DNA of 37,439 bases from Deltaproteobacteria bacterium (GCA_011056835.1 DSDU01000141.1:1-37439); one strand, 5' to 3'. Numbered from the stretch's first letter, positions 1 through 8,623 are shown. Numbers and translations are program-made. The notes: generated by a model from the letters alone, not told the origin.

Positions 1-72
1 AAGTCGTTCCTGTTGTAAAAGAGCAGTTTTTCTACAAGAACCGGTCAGAAATGAACCTAATATTTTAAAAAA

Positions 73-237
73 TCACTGGCCGGAGACCAAAATCATCGGT
101 TTACAAATTATGCAAAGGTTTCCTAGGGTGTTGTTGAGGATGTGATACCCCCCTCTCATGGGATTGTCGGTGGCTCCGATGACGGCAATGCCGTCGGGAT
201 GAAAGAAAAAGTCCATTTTGACGACTTGCTCCCTCAT
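73..237 (-). pseudogene. Truncated N-terminal fragment of an ADP/NDP-forming acyl-CoA synthetase (CoA-binding domain)
   Basis: Minus-strand reading not in the ORF track (54 aa): MREQVVKMDFFFHPDGIAVIGATDNPMRGGYHILNNTLGNLCIICKPMILVSGQ*. The FF.P..IAVIGAT..P...G..I..N part resembles the N-terminal CoA-binding Rossmann domain; similarity ends after about 38 aa. Confidence 0.5.
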
Positions 238-407
238 GTGATCATCTCTTTTATGTTTGAAACGTTAGTACAGCCGATGGGGGACATTGTCAAATGTTTT
301 TGTGACTCCTTGCCCCACTTGGTCCTTGACACAAACAACGTGTTCCAATAGAATTCGTACCTTCAGGAATTCAGGGTGTTTTCCCGTGAATTCACAACAA
401 TAAAACC

Positions 408-1076
408 ATGCAAAGCCATGTCTTCAATTGTGTCATGCAGCGGATCGGACATGGCCGGAAACGAATTATGACAGAAGCAGCACACGGATCATTCCTCTAT
501 CTGAATGATGCCCCGTTCTGGTATTTGCTCGCGAGGCGAGTATCCAGGGGTGCCGAAGGGGAACTGCCGCCACTTTTCGATTTATTGAATCGGCGTTCAA
601 CCGAGCTCGGTTTGCCCATTGTATTTTCCGGCATTAAAGCACTTTCATGGGCGGCCATCTGCCGGCTGTTTGTACTGTATAATGTTCAGGCGCCGACCAT
701 GAAGCGACAAGGGTATTTGAGAATGGTCGGAGGGGCTAAACAGGCTTTTGAGCACCGGCGGTTCCCTCAGATTGCCCTCAAACGTCTCGTTGCCAACATT
801 GCCTATCCGTCTTCTTCGGATCGAAGCGTCAAAGAGTCCATTGCCGATACGTTTCTGGCGAATGGTCTAACCGTTACAGACGAATATACCGATTCATCGT
901 GGGATGATGTTATTCTGTCTCGATCGCTTGCCGATACGGGAATGATGTCACTCTGCGATCAGATCGTAACACCGCCGGACGGACTCTGGGAGGATGTTGT
1001 AAATTATTACAGAAATAATCGCCCGGGGTTCTTCTACCGGATCTCTTTTAATGTGAAAACCTGGATTATCACCTGA
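408..1076 (+). CDS. Hypothetical protein (222 aa or shorter, start uncertain)
   Basis: Long open frame with plausible composition; no family recognised. Confidence 0.45.
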   Translation: MQSHVFNCVMQRIGHGRKRIMTEAAHGSFLYLNDAPFWYLLARRVSRGAEGELPPLFDLLNRRSTELGLPIVFSGIKALSWAAICRLFVLYNVQAPTMKRQGYLRMVGGAKQAFEHRRFPQIALKRLVANIAYPSSSDRSVKESIADTFLANGLTVTDEYTDSSWDDVILSRSLADTGMMSLCDQIVTPPDGLWEDVVNYYRNNRPGFFYRISFNVKTWIIT

Positions 1077-1138
1077 ACAGTGGATGAAATCGGCATCAGA
1101 CTTCAACGATCCATTTAGTGATTTCCAGCGGTCGGATT

Positions 1139-1528
1139 ATGCAAACGGTCATTGCAGCGGTTATGGAGAAGGACGGTAAGATCCTGATTGCCCGGAGGCG
1201 TCGGGGCGACGCTCTGGAGAACAAATGGGAATTGCCCGGGGGTAAAATGGAAGCGGGAGAGAGCCCGGCGGAGTGTCTCCGCCGTGAACTCCGTGAAGAA
1301 TTTGATATTGAGACCGAAATCGGCGAGTTCGTCGGTTCCAGCGAATATGACTACCGCCATTTGTCCATCAGGTTGATGGCGTATCGGGCTCGTCATATAT
1401 CGGGAGAGTTTACCATGCTTGATCATGAGGAAATACAATGGGTCCTGCCGTCGGACCTGAACAATTACGAATTTTCCGAAGCCGACAAACCGATCGTCAG
1501 GATGTTGGCGACGTCGCGGGATGAGTAA
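1139..1528 (+). CDS. Nudix hydrolase, MutT/8-oxo-dGTP diphosphatase-like
   Basis: Nudix box GGKMEAGESPAECLRRELREEFDIE; start MQTVIAAVMEKDGKILIARR aligns with typical Nudix N-termini (ORF track extends to a GTG at 1118). Confidence 0.9.
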   Translation: MQTVIAAVMEKDGKILIARRRRGDALENKWELPGGKMEAGESPAECLRRELREEFDIETEIGEFVGSSEYDYRHLSIRLMAYRARHISGEFTMLDHEEIQWVLPSDLNNYEFSEADKPIVRMLATSRDE

Positions 1529-1564
1529 GAAACGTCGGAGAGATTATTTTGCTGAGAAGGCTCA

Positions 1565-2026
1565 TCATCCTTTGTCAATGTAATAAAGAATATCGAAAAA
1601 GACCTTCTTTCTAATCGTTTTTATCCCATGGCGGAATTCCACCCGCAAGATTTCTTCCCGAATGATATTCCGCCGGGGAAAGGAATGAAGGGTGATGTAG
1701 TCTCCTTTAAAAAGAGGGAGTATGCCGAGTTCACGACACCGTGCTTCCACGTTTTGTATTTCCCGTGACATTATTTTACCGGTATTGATGCTGTCGTGGA
1801 CCGCTTTGTAACCGGTGATTCTCCTTATGGTGAAAATCCTTTCATATGAATGATCACCGGAAGGAAGTTCATCGACGGGTCTCGGAAGACCGAAGTTTGA
1901 CGCAATATCCCGCCCCCTTTTTTTCTGTTCGTCCGTTGCTGTTAGGTGTCGATCGAAGAGTTTTATCATTTTACCGCTTTCTGTGAATGCTCCGTAGTAC
2001 GGTAACGGCTCTTTCAACGTCGGCAT
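1565..2026 (-). CDS. Hypothetical protein (153 aa)
   Basis: Uninterrupted frame, charged globular composition; no family recognised. Confidence 0.5.
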   Translation of the reverse strand: MPTLKEPLPYYGAFTESGKMIKLFDRHLTATDEQKKRGRDIASNFGLPRPVDELPSGDHSYERIFTIRRITGYKAVHDSINTGKIMSREIQNVEARCRELGILPLFKGDYITLHSFPRRNIIREEILRVEFRHGIKTIRKKVFFDILYYIDKG

Positions 2027-2075
2027 GCGATGTCGGACGGAGCTTCCAATATAGTGTAAAGCGCCGCAAACAAAG

Positions 2076-2104
2076 TTGCAAAATCAAAACGGAGTGCATA
2101 TTAT
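2076..2104 (+). promoter_or_regulatory. Putative sigma70-type promoter for the small selenoprotein gene
   Basis: TTGCAA (2076-2081), 17-nt spacer, TATTAT (2099-2104), in the divergent gap upstream of the ORF at 2251. Confidence 0.4.
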
Positions 2105-2250
2105 ACTACAAAGATGATTACGGGCTGATCGAAAGTTTTCGTGCGGACCGGCTCCGTGCTCAAAGGCCAATGCGGCCGTTTAACGAAAAATCAGTCCATA
2201 TGCACATAACATTGACGCAGCGAAGCAAGGGAAATGCAGAGGTAACGCAG

Positions 2251-2436
2251 ATGATGGAAAGTATATTAATCGGCCTTGCCATCTTGGCGGGATGGTTCTT
2301 TCTCCAGTGGTATGTTCTACCGAAGATGGGGATAGACACATGACTCAGAGGTGCCTGTCAGGTGACAGGAAAGAAAAAAAACGTCAATGATGATGACTCA
2401 GAAAAAGCCGACGATGAATCCGATTACGTTCGGTGA
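2251..2436 (+). CDS. Putative small membrane-anchored selenoprotein (61 aa, Sec at residue 31 encoded by TGA 2341-2343)
   Basis: AGAGG Shine-Dalgarno (2238-2242) 8 nt before ATG 2251. Translation with TGA read as U: MMESILIGLAILAGWFFLQWYVLPKMGIDT-U-LRGACQVTGKKKNVNDDDSEKADDESDYVR*. SECIS-like hairpin follows the UGA; selA is in the same window. Confidence 0.65.
2341..2369 (+). promoter_or_regulatory. Putative bacterial SECIS element
   Basis: UGA 2341-2343, 10-nt spacer, then CCUGUC (2354-2359) / AGGU loop (2360-2363) / GACAGG (2364-2369). The apical loop starts 16 nt after the UGA and has G in its first two nucleotides. Confidence 0.6.
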
Positions 2437-2456
2437 CGGTTTTATCGTTTATGAGG

Positions 2457-2491
2457 ACGTGTGCCGTCCATACTGACGGCGCACGTTTTTT
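2457..2491 (+). terminator. Intrinsic terminator after the small selenoprotein gene
   Basis: ACGTGTGCCGTC-CATACT-GACGGCGCACGT: 12-bp stem (one U-G wobble) followed by TTTTT. Confidence 0.85.
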
Positions 2492-2664
2492 ACTTCCTTC
2501 CCATGAGCTGTATGCGTTTTTTTATCATTGTAAAAGCATCGTCGCTATTTCTCGTCATGCAGAGCAGAGCAACGTCCCCGGGATCGATAAGCCGGGATTC
2601 CGCCTGACGGTCGGTAACATATCGACATGAAACCGAGACTGCGGGGGCAATTGATTCAATATAC

Positions 2665-3432
2665 TCAGATATGGTCTGTGCTTACGAGGTAGGGAAAATG
2701 ATCCGATGGAAATCGGCCTCCCCAGTGGTCACGTATAATGAATGCATCGTTCACGCGGATGTGGGAGCTGATGAGAATCCAGTCCAGCCGTCCTTTTCCG
2801 GGAATACCGGTGAAACCGTGATGAGTGAAACTATCGCAATTATCTTTCCGTCCGAGCGTATGCCAGGTGTCTCGGAGTCCGGTCCCATGCTCCACTAAAA
2901 GATTGTGTACAGGTGATGCCGGACTGTCGTTGAAATCTCCCATGAGGATGACGGCGCCGGTCTGCCCATGTATCCAGTCGATAATGATTTTTGCCTGTTC
3001 ATACCGGGCGTTACTGCTCATATGATCGAGATGGGTGACGGCGACGGAAAAAACACGCCCCGATCCGATCGATTTCAGTCTTCCATAGCTTAACATTCTC
3101 GGAAAAGCGCTGTCCCAGTCTTTGCTTCTGTGAATGTGAGGGGTTCTGGAAAGCCAGAACTCGCTGCCTTCGAGGACGACAAAGTCATTCCTCTTCACAA
3201 AGAGTGTCGGGTACTGGCAGGTGTCGTCGTAGATTCTGTTCGGGGTGTGGAGATGATATTCGGGCAGGTTGTCCCGGAGATAAGATATCTGCGAACATGT
3301 TCCTTCCTGTGTGCCTAAAATGGACGGCGCATGTCGATCGATCAATTGAACCACAAGATCTTTGCGAAATTCCCAGCCATTGGAACCATCCCGATCATTT
3401 TCGAAACGTAGGTTGAATGTCATGATTTTCAT
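2665..3432 (-). CDS. Endonuclease/exonuclease/phosphatase (EEP) family protein
   Basis: MKIMTFNLRFEND...GTQEG...GDFNDSP...SDHFPYL motifs of the DNase I-like/EEP fold. Confidence 0.9.
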   Translation of the reverse strand: MKIMTFNLRFENDRDGSNGWEFRKDLVVQLIDRHAPSILGTQEGTCSQISYLRDNLPEYHLHTPNRIYDDTCQYPTLFVKRNDFVVLEGSEFWLSRTPHIHRSKDWDSAFPRMLSYGRLKSIGSGRVFSVAVTHLDHMSSNARYEQAKIIIDWIHGQTGAVILMGDFNDSPASPVHNLLVEHGTGLRDTWHTLGRKDNCDSFTHHGFTGIPGKGRLDWILISSHIRVNDAFIIRDHWGGRFPSDHFPYLVSTDHI

Positions 3433-3499
3433 GATGAATATCCATTAGCAACGCGAAGGGTGAACAGGGGACCTCGTTGCTGTAATCAACAACGGGACT

Positions 3500-3739
3500 T
3501 TATTCATGCCCATGTTGCCGTTTTATCTTTGGTGCATACATCTGACATTGCATGCCGGAACAGGATTCGGCGACATCGGATGGAAACTGTCGTGACTTGA
3601 ATCCCATGGCCCGGCACCCGTAGGGTTCATGCGGATCGTGCGTTATGAAGAAGTGAGAGCAAGTAAAACAATTGATTTTTCCGTTCTCTTTTCTGCCACC
3701 ACCGTCGGCATGACGTGACTGTCGGTCCGTGCCGCCCAT
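3500..3739 (-). CDS. Small Cys-rich, likely metal-binding protein
   Basis: 79 aa with NCFTCSHFFITHDPHEPYGCRAMGFKSRQFPS...SGMQCQMY; four-cysteine pattern C-x2-C-x14-C-x20-C. Confidence 0.65.
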   Translation of the reverse strand: MGGTDRQSRHADGGGRKENGKINCFTCSHFFITHDPHEPYGCRAMGFKSRQFPSDVAESCSGMQCQMYAPKIKRQHGHE

Positions 3740-3754
3740 AACTTCAACCTCTAA

Positions 3755-3940
3755 TTAAAAATTTGTTCTGTCCGGGTTATCCCCACCGGGTTCCATGATG
3801 CCATTCCTGCCGATGCATTCTTCCTATTCCATGGCCTGAAGGGTATCCCGGTCATTATTGATGAATGTCCAGCATCGGGCGTTGTTGTTCAGGTGATCGA
3901 TAACGATTGCATAACCAGGGTTTCCCTGTATGTTAAAATC
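3755..3940 (-). pseudogene. Decayed C-terminal remnant of a thiolase-like acetyl-CoA acetyltransferase
   Basis: Minus-strand frame between stops: DFNIQGNPGYAIVIDHLNNNARCWTFINNDRDTLQAME*EECIGRNGIMEPGGDNPDRTNF*. In-frame TAG at 3824-3826 and upstream in-frame TGA at 3941-3943. Resembles the terminal segment '..TLeaM..EE.iGr.G.v....gRN.F' of that group. Confidence 0.4.
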
Positions 3941-3980
3941 TCACACCGTGCCCTGTTTTTGCGGCTTTGCAGCCGAATCG

Positions 3981-5525
3981 TCATCTGCTTTCCGGTGCCC
4001 TGTGTCGTATATATTTCATGGACACCACAAGTGGCAGCATGAGAATCGTCAAGGCGGCAAGAAAGTAGAAAACATCATTGAATGACATCATCGACGCTTC
4101 TTTCAGTAATTTCTGATACATAACCGCAAGCCCTCCCTGAGACGTCAATGTTTCCTCGAATCCTCTGAGCTGGAGGGCGTCCGCTGCCCGGTGTGATCCC
4201 CACAGGTAGTTCATATCAAAGGGTGTGAGGTGATCCACGAGGCGAGCCTGGTGGAATTGTGCCCGCCGTGTCAGTAATGTTGCCGAGAATGCAACGCCGA
4301 AACTCCCGCCGAGATTTCTCAGAAGATTGAAAATCGAGGTGGCATTTCCCATTTCTTCCTTTCGTATATGAGAGAGCGTGAGGGTGAAAAGCGGAACCAT
4401 GATGAATCCCATACCGAATCCCATGTAAAACCGGGGCCAGAGAATCGTGACGAAGTCTGCATGCTGATTAAACTGCGACATGAGGTAGGTGGAATATGCA
4501 GTGAGGGCAATACCGATGGCGATGATAAGTTTTGGATTGATCCTTGAAATAAGGATGCCCGCAATGGGCATTGCGACGAGAGCGGCAAGACCGCCGGGCA
4601 TGAGGACGAGGCCCGACAACATGGCGGTGTAACCCATAAGGTTCTGCAGATAGACCGGCAACAGAACGATACTGCCGAACAGATTGAAGACGACAAAGAA
4701 GACCACGATATTTCCCAGGCTGAATGAATAGTTCTTCAATATGCCGAGATTGACGATGGGATGCTCCGTAACCGACTCGTTTATTATAAAAAGAACGATG
4801 GCGACCAGTGAAAGGGCACCCAGTGACAGGATAAACTGGGATGAAAACCAGTCGAGGCGCTGTCCCCGATCCAGAATCATTTGAAGACACCCCACTCCGA
4901 TGGCGAGGAGTGCGAGACCCCGGTAATCAATCTTCATCGCTGTATTCCGTATGTAGTGAGGATCTTCTATAAAAACATGGGAAAGCATTACCGAAACGAT
5001 GCCGACGGGTATATTGATATAGAAAATCCAATGCCAGGTCCAGTTGTCGGTGATCCATCCTCCCAGGACGGGACCGATGATAGGACCGAACATGATGCCG
5101 ATGCCGAATACGGCCATTGCAGTCCCATGCTGATGAGGGGGAAAGGTTTCGAGTAGAATCGATTGTGAGATCGGCTGCAGGGACCCCCCGGCCAGTCCCT
5201 GGAGGATTCGAAATACCACAAGGCTTTCGATGTTCCAGGCAAGACCGCAGAAAAGTGAACTCAGGGTAAACATGATGATTGAAACATTAAGAACCCTTTT
5301 TCTACCGAATACTCTCCCGAGCCACCCCGTCATGGGAATAATGATTGCGTTCGCAGCAAGATACGATGTTATTGACCAGGTCGCCTCATCAATTCCCGCC
5401 GACAGACTTCCCCGTATGTGGTCGAGTGACACGTTGACGATGGATGTATCAACAATCACCATCAGTGTGGGAAACATAACGGTAAAGGCGATGATCCACT
5501 TGTTAGCGGGAGGTGTCATAGTCAT
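3981..5525 (-). CDS. DHA2-family MFS multidrug transporter, EmrB/QacA-type (14 TM)
   Basis: 514 aa; ITSYLAANAIIIPMTGWLGRVFGRKRV and GPVLGGWITDNWTWHWIFYINIPVG motifs; downstream of an EmrA-like gene. Confidence 0.93.
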   Translation of the reverse strand: MTMTPPANKWIIAFTVMFPTLMVIVDTSIVNVSLDHIRGSLSAGIDEATWSITSYLAANAIIIPMTGWLGRVFGRKRVLNVSIIMFTLSSLFCGLAWNIESLVVFRILQGLAGGSLQPISQSILLETFPPHQHGTAMAVFGIGIMFGPIIGPVLGGWITDNWTWHWIFYINIPVGIVSVMLSHVFIEDPHYIRNTAMKIDYRGLALLAIGVGCLQMILDRGQRLDWFSSQFILSLGALSLVAIVLFIINESVTEHPIVNLGILKNYSFSLGNIVVFFVVFNLFGSIVLLPVYLQNLMGYTAMLSGLVLMPGGLAALVAMPIAGILISRINPKLIIAIGIALTAYSTYLMSQFNQHADFVTILWPRFYMGFGMGFIMVPLFTLTLSHIRKEEMGNATSIFNLLRNLGGSFGVAFSATLLTRRAQFHQARLVDHLTPFDMNYLWGSHRAADALQLRGFEETLTSQGGLAVMYQKLLKEASMMSFNDVFYFLAALTILMLPLVVSMKYIRHRAPESR

Positions 5526-5537
5526 GAACCGGGATGG

Positions 5538-6635
5538 CTACTGTTCGACAACAATGGTCGGGACAACCGACATGCCGATCCTTAATGCGTGATCGGTGAC
5601 CGGGGTGTTATCCATAATAATTTTGACCGGTATTCTCTGTACGACCTTGACATAATTGCCGGTTGCATTTTCCGGTGGGAAGAGGGAAAAGACCGAACCG
5701 GTACCGGCCATAATGCTGTGGACGGTACCATGGAATACTTTGCCTGGATACGTATCAATGCGAATATCGACTTTTTGTCCCGGTTTGACTCTTTCGATCT
5801 GTGTTTCCTTGTAATTAGCGGTTATCCATATGTCGTCAAGTGGTACCACCGCCATCAGAGGCTGCCCCGCCTGGATCTGGTTGCCTGTTTCGACGTTCTT
5901 TTTTGTAATATAACCGTCGATGGGTGCATAAATCTTTGTGTAGCTTTTCTGCAGTTCTTCTGCGGCGAGCAGCTCTTCTTTCTGTTTCACTTTTGATTTC
6001 TGTGCGTTATATGCGGATTCGGTCTGTTTGATAACGGCGTGTTGTGTTTCCAGGGATGCTTTTGACTGCTTAACCTGCGCTTCCGCAGCTTCACGGCGCA
6101 CCGATGCGACGGCATGCAACGTTTTCGTCTTTTCGAATTGCTCTTCCGTTGCAATCTTCTTGGTGTACAGAGTGGCTATCCGTTTGAAATCAAGGTCGGA
6201 CTGCCTCAATTCAGCTTCCCGGAGTTTGAGATTTGCATGGGCGGATGTTACCAGAAAAATGAGTTCAGACAGTTTTTTCCTCGTTACTTCGATATTGGTT
6301 TCGAATTCCGACAATTTCGATTTTTCGGCATCGAGAGCCGACATGGCCTGGTTCACCCTGACGGTATAGTCCTTTTCGTCGAGATCAACGAGAATCGCTC
6401 CCTTGTTGATGAATTCATTGTCATGGACGTGAACATTTTGAATAGTTCCCGGAATCTTCGAGGAAATAGTGTGTATTCTCCCGTCAACGAAGGCGTCATC
6501 TGTTGAAATGTGTGTTTTTTTATAGGTGACATATGCGTATAAACCGACAACAGCACTAATGACAATAATAATGAGCAGTAGAATCGCGATTTTTCTTCTT
6601 CCGTGATTACCCGTTTCCTTCCCTTCCTTCGTCAT
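5538..6635 (-). CDS. HlyD/EmrA-family membrane fusion protein
   Basis: 365 aa; single N-terminal TM, TDDAFVDGRIHTISSKIPGTIQNVHVHDNEFINKGAILVDLD, coiled coil, IYAPIDGYITKKNVETGNQIQAGQPLM. Confidence 0.93.
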   Translation of the reverse strand: MTKEGKETGNHGRRKIAILLLIIIVISAVVGLYAYVTYKKTHISTDDAFVDGRIHTISSKIPGTIQNVHVHDNEFINKGAILVDLDEKDYTVRVNQAMSALDAEKSKLSEFETNIEVTRKKLSELIFLVTSAHANLKLREAELRQSDLDFKRIATLYTKKIATEEQFEKTKTLHAVASVRREAAEAQVKQSKASLETQHAVIKQTESAYNAQKSKVKQKEELLAAEELQKSYTKIYAPIDGYITKKNVETGNQIQAGQPLMAVVPLDDIWITANYKETQIERVKPGQKVDIRIDTYPGKVFHGTVHSIMAGTGSVFSLFPPENATGNYVKVVQRIPVKIIMDNTPVTDHALRIGMSVVPTIVVEQ

Positions 6636-7143
6636 TCCTTTTTCGAGCCCCCTTTATATAATACCCCCTGACCGCCCTGTGCATGCGGCTTTCTCCCACC
6701 CCCTTGCGCATCCGCAAACAATTGGAAATCAGGTAACTGACCGGCACCACAATATAGAATTTTTCCTGCTTTGCCAAGAAGGAATTGTATAAACCACCGT
6801 GGCCGGTTCTCATCGGTGCGGACCATTGGTCAAGGGAAAAGGATGTGCCCGGTTGTCTCTTGTTGATCCGAATATGTCAGTGGCAGGGGTCAGGGTCACA
6901 AAGACGAAGACAGGAAACGCTTTTGACGGATATGCCGTTTACTGTAACCATGGTATCGCACAAAGCACGGGATGTTCCGAATCATCAGGCCGGTTATCAT
7001 GACGCCGAGGCCGGCATTCATGGAAACGCCGAGAATGAGGATCATGCTGAGATGCGGTTTGGTGACTTAAATCAATCCCACTGAAAAGAATCTGTTGTTC
7101 CGTCATATCCCGGGGTCGTGCTGATAACCCCTCGCTGATTTCG

Positions 7144-7332
7144 TCATAATTCATAAAAGGGAAATGCCGTCTGTCGCCATGCAATCAAACATCGGCGGCA
7201 ATCCGGCCGACGATCCGAACGGGCCTTGCAGGCTTCAACATCAATAAAATAGTTATATCGCTCACACCACCGATGTTCCCGTTTTGCATGACCGGCGGTT
7301 TTCGGTGAAACTGTTCTAATTTTTTTCATCAT
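7144..7332 (-). CDS. Small Cys-containing hypothetical protein (62 aa)
   Basis: HRWCERYNYFIDVEACKARSDRRPDCRRCLIAWRQTAFPF; patterned Cys residues (C-x10-C-x10-C-x2-C). Confidence 0.4.
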   Translation of the reverse strand: MMKKIRTVSPKTAGHAKREHRWCERYNYFIDVEACKARSDRRPDCRRCLIAWRQTAFPFYEL

Positions 7333-7464
7333 CCGTCCGTCGTGGATTGTAAAGAGTGCTGTGACTGTACCAGAGAAATGTCAAACAATAAAGAGCGTGA
7401 CTGTCTCGAGGAGTTTTGATTTGGTAACGCAGGACCGTTTCCTGCCTGATTTCTTTAAAAAATA

Positions 7465-7490
7465 TTGACAACAGATAGTAAATAATTTAC
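7465..7490 (+). promoter_or_regulatory. Candidate promoter/operator upstream of the TRAP cluster
   Basis: TTGACA (7465-7470) followed by perfect inverted repeat GTAAAT-A-ATTTAC (7478-7490); the -10 element is not clear. Confidence 0.35.
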
Positions 7491-7627
7491 CTTTCCCATC
7501 AGTTGTTTCTTCTCTTTTAAACCTTGACCACAGTAATGTGAAGGGAGGGAATCGGAGGGGTAACGAGTTATTTCTCTGAATAACGGGGATTTTTTTAGGC
7601 TAGTCAGCGCTGAAAGGAGACGTGAAA

Positions 7628-8623
7628 ATGATGAAGAAAAGGCATGTTTTACTGGCAATCATTGCGCTCGTGGCGATATCGGTGGTTTTTGCAGGTCCCG
7701 CGGTCGGGGCGAAGAAGAAATTCTTTGCCATAGCGACCGGTGGAACGGGCGGCACCTATTATCCGCTCGGTGGCATTCTGGCACAGGCTCTGTCGACCCA
7801 GCTTCCCGATATCATTGTTACCGCTCAATCGGGCAATGCATCAGTGGCAAATTGCAATCTCATCAGAGAGCATGAGATCGAGTCCGCTTTTGTTCAGAAT
7901 AATGTGGCCTATGCGGCATATACCGGTACGGCGCAATTTGAAGGGAATCCGGTGAAGAATATTCGAGGCATCGCGTCCCTCTATCCCGAAACCATCCAGA
8001 TTGTTGCACGGGCGGATGCCGGAATAAAGACTTTTATTGATATTAAAGGAAAACGGCTTATTCCCGGGGACCGGGGGAGCGGCACTGAAGTGGACACTCT
8101 CAATATTCTCAAGGCGCTGGGCATGAGTTACGAAGATTTCAAGAACGTCGACTGGCTCAGTTTCTCCGGCGCTTCTCAGCGACTGAAAGATAGACAGGCA
8201 GATGTTACCTTCAATACGGCAGGATTGCCGACGTCGGCCATTACCGAACTGGCGACGACGTCGGATATCGTCATTGTTCCCATTGACGAAGCCCTGATTG
8301 CAAAAATCGTCAAACTCTATCCATTCTATTCCAAATTTGTCATTCCGGCAGGTATGTATAAAGGAGTAGATGTCGATACGCCCACCATTACCACGATGGC
8401 CCAGTGGGTCGTAGACGCCCGTGTACCGTCCGACGTCGTGTATCGTATGACACGGGCCCTCTGGGAAAAAGAGGGGAAACCGGCTGAAAGCGCCGCAGAC
8501 ATTATGGCCAAGGTACATGCCAAGGGAAAGGACGTAACCCTGGAAACGGCACTGGATGGTATGGCCATACCCCTTCATCCCGGCGCGGCCCAATACTATA
8601 GAGAAAAAGGAATGATTGAATAG
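7628..8623 (+). CDS. TAXI-family TRAP transporter solute-binding subunit
   Basis: Signal peptide then FFAIATGGTGGTYYPLGGILAQALS; AGGAG 8 nt before ATG 7628 (ORF track uses GTG 7622). Confidence 0.95.
   Translation: MMKKRHVLLAIIALVAISVVFAGPAVGAKKKFFAIATGGTGGTYYPLGGILAQALSTQLPDIIVTAQSGNASVANCNLIREHEIESAFVQNNVAYAAYTGTAQFEGNPVKNIRGIASLYPETIQIVARADAGIKTFIDIKGKRLIPGDRGSGTEVDTLNILKALGMSYEDFKNVDWLSFSGASQRLKDRQADVTFNTAGLPTSAITELATTSDIVIVPIDEALIAKIVKLYPFYSKFVIPAGMYKGVDVDTPTITTMAQWVVDARVPSDVVYRMTRALWEKEGKPAESAADIMAKVHAKGKDVTLETALDGMAIPLHPGAAQYYREKGMIE

Noticed and set aside
142-351. ORF-track 69-aa plus-strand ORF
   Set aside because: Largely antisense to a minus-strand fragment with recognisable CoA-binding domain sequence; no protein-like features of its own.
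1987-2250. Upstream extension of the 118-aa ORF before MMESILIG
   Set aside because: Covers the candidate promoter and leader, overlaps the divergent gene, and the SD sits before ATG 2251.
2433-2630. 65-aa ORF downstream of the selenoprotein frame
   Set aside because: Spans the intrinsic terminator and has random-looking composition.
6939-7184. Minus-strand ORF and hydrophobic stretch MILILGVSMNAGLGVMITGLMIRNI in another frame (about 6960-7060)
   Set aside because: Too short, no SD and no family recognised; may be a transporter remnant but not supportable from sequence alone.
7841-8593. 250-aa antisense ORF opposite the TAXI gene
   Set aside because: Shadow ORF opposite a well-supported gene; no recognisable domain.
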